Assembly (NCBI RefSeq): GCF_000423605.1
Contig: NZ_AUIH01000008.1
Coordinates: 107,757-171,756, forward strand
Length of the DNA stretch: 64,000 nucleotides
From: Saccharospirillum impatiens DSM 12546
GTDB taxonomy: Bacteria; Pseudomonadota; Gammaproteobacteria; Pseudomonadales; Natronospirillaceae
Direction: 5' to 3'
Below are positions 61,952-64,000 of this stretch, one piece after another. Each line of letters starts with the position of its first letter. The stretch's first letter is position 1. A model generated the notes under the pieces. That model was not told the DNA's origin. It worked only from the letters and a program-made list of their open reading frames with translations, and did no database searches. Both the position numbers and the translations under genes were made by a program.

Positions 61952-61993
61952 ACTATAGCAAAGATCCCTCCGGAACCGGTTGATCCACATCAA
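61952..61993 (-). promoter_or_regulatory. class II FNR promoter of the ferric-reductase/b5-FMN operon
   Basis: TTGATCCACATCAA (61980-61993) is an exact FNR/Anr consensus box, TTGAT-N4-ATCAA. On the minus strand TATAGT (61957-61952) is a strong -10 hexamer. If the box centre is at -41.5, the hexamer begins at -12, which is the standard class II FNR geometry. The gene starts at 61924, with a good ribosome binding site. The motif, spacing and orientation are all consistent. Confidence 0.8.
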
Positions 61994-62032
61994 GCGGTAG
62001 CAATGACCCGGCTCCCTGCGCAGGTTGCAGGG

Positions 62033-63651
62033 TTAATCCGGCTGCACCTTTAGCTGACTTAGTTGCCGGTCCAGGTCATCGGTGATAGTGCGCATTGAAT
62101 CGCTGACACCCTGGGCATCCTGAGCCAGCTCTGCCAGGCGAACGCTGGCTACTTCAACCCGGTTAATGTTGCGATTGATTTCTTCGTTCACCTGATTTTG
62201 TTGCTCAGCGGCTGTCGCGACCTGAGCGGCATTGTCGGTGATCGAGGCGATACCATTGGCCGCCGTTTCCATTTGCTGGTACGCATTATCTGCGTCGCTG
62301 ACGGTGATATTGATGCGTTCCGTACTGCTCTGGATCTGACCGACCGCTGCGTCAACTTCCTGCTGCAGGGTCTGAATCAGCGCCCGAATTTCGACTGTTG
62401 ACGACTGGGTTCGCCCGGCCAGATTGCGCACTTCATCGGCAACAACGGCAAAACCACGCCCTTGCTCCCCGGCTCGCGCAGCCTCAATAGCCGCGTTCAG
62501 TGCCAGCAGATTGGTTTGCTCGGCGATCCCCTCAATCACCTGGGTAATGCCGTTGATGTTGTCCGTGCTTTTTGCAACCAGTGCAACCCGCTCACTGGAT
62601 TCTGTCATGGCTTTTGCCACCACTCTGATTTCCGATACGGTGTGCGCAAACGCTTCTCGCGCCTGCTGCAATGACTGGTTCGATTGCTCAGCATCTCCGG
62701 CGGTCCCACTGGCCAGACGAGCAACCTCGTTGGCGGTCGCCGACATCTCGTTCATGGCCGCCGCAACGCTCTGCATTTCTTCCTGTTGCGCAGACGTCGC
62801 TGCGGTCGTATCAGTGGAGGTTGTCACCAAAATATGACTCTGATCCCGAAGCTCAGCGGCAGAATGTTTCAACACTTGAATCATGTCGCGTAGCTTGCCC
62901 GTGAAACGATTAAACCCGTCGGCAATGGCGATCAGTTCAGCATGGCTGGACACACTCAATTGTTTGGTCAAGTCACCTCCGGCACCAGCCAGTTCGTCGA
63001 CCAGACTTTGCATCTGGCGCATGGGCCGGGTGCTGCTGCGCAACCAGAAACTGATCAGCACAATAGCAATCACCACCAGTACCAGACCTATGCCAGCCAT
63101 CGAGGCGGCTGTCGACTGATACCCCTGGCGCAGACTCTGCTCGAGCTCCTGGCTGGCAGCAAACGCAACGGATCGTGGTATTGAAATGGCCACCGTCCAC
63201 TCAACACCCGCATCCTCAATAACTACCGGCGCCCGTACCAGCAGAGTATTGGCATCTGCCATAACCTGCCCGGTCATCGTTGATAGCGATTGCGCCATGG
63301 ACGTATCGACCCGTTCATTCAATTCCCCCAATCGATCCGGATACGCCGAACTGGCCACCAGCAGACCCAGGTCACTGAGCAAGGCGATGTTCGCGGCCCC
63401 GCCAAACAGTTCACGCTGGTAAGCCAACACCTGCTCCTGAACCTGGGGCATGTTTATATCAACGCCCGCAACGCCTCTAAACTCATTACCGACAACCACC
63501 GGGTGAACCAGAGAGGTCAGCAGAACCTCATAGCCCTCTTCAATTTCATACAGGTAAGGTTCCATGATGCAAGGTTCCAGTGTATCCCGGCTGCACAGGT
63601 ACCATTCAGACTCTCGATTACCAAACTCATCTACTGCTTCAAGATATTTAA
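62033..63651 (-). pseudogene. methyl-accepting chemotaxis protein, 5' end cut by an insertion sequence
   Basis: About 540 residues are visible from the junction at 63651. The open frame runs upstream past the apparent ATG at 63565 without loss of family sequence: the sensor (dCache-type) domain continues [18 protein letters not shown] to the junction. The remaining part has the late dCache region, one membrane helix (about nt 63030-63110), a HAMP domain, and the highly conserved signalling hairpin [22 protein letters not shown] and [12 protein letters not shown], complete to the C terminus. The N-terminal helix and most of the first sensor lobe are missing, so it cannot be a normal transmembrane receptor. 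An ISL3 element begins where the frame is lost. Confidence 0.85.
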
Positions 63652-64000
63652 GGCTCTTCGTAGTTTCCTGTGGAAATCCAGTATAATCAGGACTTGATCA
63701 TACCGAATTTACGGGGAGTCTTTCTGTGGAAATCGAAGAGCATTATGCACTGCTTCTGGGTATTCATTCGCCCTGGGAGACAAGCTCGGTAGACCTCAAC
63801 ATGGCCAATAGCCGAGTCGATATCGAGATTGAGTATGTCGACTCCACTGGCGCGTGTCCTGAGTGCGGAACATTATGTCCAAAACACGATGAACGTGAAT
63901 CCCGGACCTGGCGCCATCTGGATACCATGCAGTTTGCTACTTACCTGCACGCTCGGTTGCCAAGGGTCAAGTGTAAGGGCCATGGTGTTAAAACGGTCTC
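63652..64000 (+). mobile_element. ISL3-family insertion sequence (cut by window edge)
   Basis: The left end starts GGCTCTTCG at 63652, as expected for ISL3-type terminal repeats, directly at the break in the chemotaxis gene. The eight bases before it, ATATTTAA (63644-63651), would be the expected size of the target duplication; the right copy is outside the window. A near-repeat TTTC(C)TGTGGAAATC occurs at 63664-63678 and again at 63721-63735. The transposase follows. Confidence 0.8.
63726..64000 (+). CDS. ISL3-family transposase, N-terminal part
   Basis: The gene starts at GTG 63726, with GGGGAG at 63713-63718, and runs off the right edge after about 91 residues. The visible part has the ISL3 start MEIEEHYALLLGIHSPWE, the zinc-binding-like CPECGTLCPKHD (two Cys pairs) and RTWRHLDTMQFATYLHARLP, then VKCKGHGVKTV, as in other ISL3 transposases. 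The catalytic DDE domain is beyond the window. It is oriented away from the interrupted chemotaxis gene. Confidence 0.85.
   Translation, partial: MEIEEHYALLLGIHSPWETSSVDLNMANSRVDIEIEYVDSTGACPECGTLCPKHDERESRTWRHLDTMQFATYLHARLPRVKCKGHGVKTV

Noticed and set aside
62033..63565. Treating the chemotaxis gene as a complete 510-residue protein from ATG 63565
   Set aside because: Sensor-domain sequence continues upstream of that ATG to the insertion junction and no signal anchor follows it, so the ATG is internal.

Overview
The window looks like a chromosomal segment of a marine, respiratory gammaproteobacterium, possibly close to Saccharospirillaceae/Oceanospirillales. The lineage is inferred from gene content only: several TRAP transporter genes, a malic enzyme close to the enteric MaeA type, glutathione-dependent formaldehyde detoxification, an aa3/caa3-type oxidase with SCO, c-di-GMP enzymes and CRP/FNR-type regulation. 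No rRNA, tRNA or CRISPR array was seen.

Layout. (1) 1-8300 is a metal/redox island: a HupE/UreJ-like membrane protein (cut by the left edge), small secreted and membrane proteins, two single-haem c-type cytochromes, a Tat-exported multicopper oxidase, an APC permease, a decayed P1B-type (copper-type) ATPase and a cupredoxin. (2) 8300-18300 is ordinary metabolism and regulation: maeA, an orphan TRAP binding protein, an MFS carrier, a LysR/FMN-reductase divergent pair, GNAT and VOC genes, and an M14 peptidase-cupin-SDR operon. (3) 18300-26300 is an envelope region with a secreted MORN-repeat/C13-type (caspase-like) protease, an exported protein of unknown family, a lipase-like hydrolase, a chalcone-isomerase-like/coiled-coil/double TonB-C protein, a porin and a small phosphate-binding-like protein, with degenerate dispersed repeats between the first genes. 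(4) 26400-36000 holds kynureninase, a TRAP operon, rimO, a MITE-like palindromic element, and LysR + frmA/frmB. (5) 36000-43100 is a signalling block: HD-GYP, membrane PH-domain protein, CRP-type regulator, class III adenylate cyclase, patatin with a cyclic-nucleotide-binding domain, GDSL esterase, TlpA-like thioredoxin. (6) 43400-49700 is a cytochrome c oxidase operon (diheme CoxB, CoxA, two subunit-III-type proteins, subunit IV, SCO). (7) 49700-58700 has a second TRAP operon with a divergent RpiR regulator, RIO kinase, YhiN flavoprotein, GGDEF protein, ArfB and a LysR gene. (8) 58700-64000 has a quinone-oxidoreductase-like gene, a two-gene redox operon (cytochrome b5 + FMN-binding exported protein with a ferric-reductase-like membrane flavoprotein), and a chemotaxis receptor whose 5' part is cut off by an ISL3-family insertion sequence running off the right edge.

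The strongest observations are these. The b5/FMN-ferric reductase operon has a perfect FNR box exactly at the class II distance from a good -10, so it is probably an oxygen-limitation-induced periplasmic electron-transfer system. A second CRP/FNR-type palindrome has identical class II geometry in front of the PH-domain gene and lies inside the stop of the CRP-like gene. There is a 209-bp palindromic element with 17-bp perfect terminal inverted repeats downstream of rimO. The IS insertion decapitates a chemotaxis receptor, and a copper-type ATPase has been lost inside an otherwise intact metal island. All calls come from reading the sequence; no database search was run.
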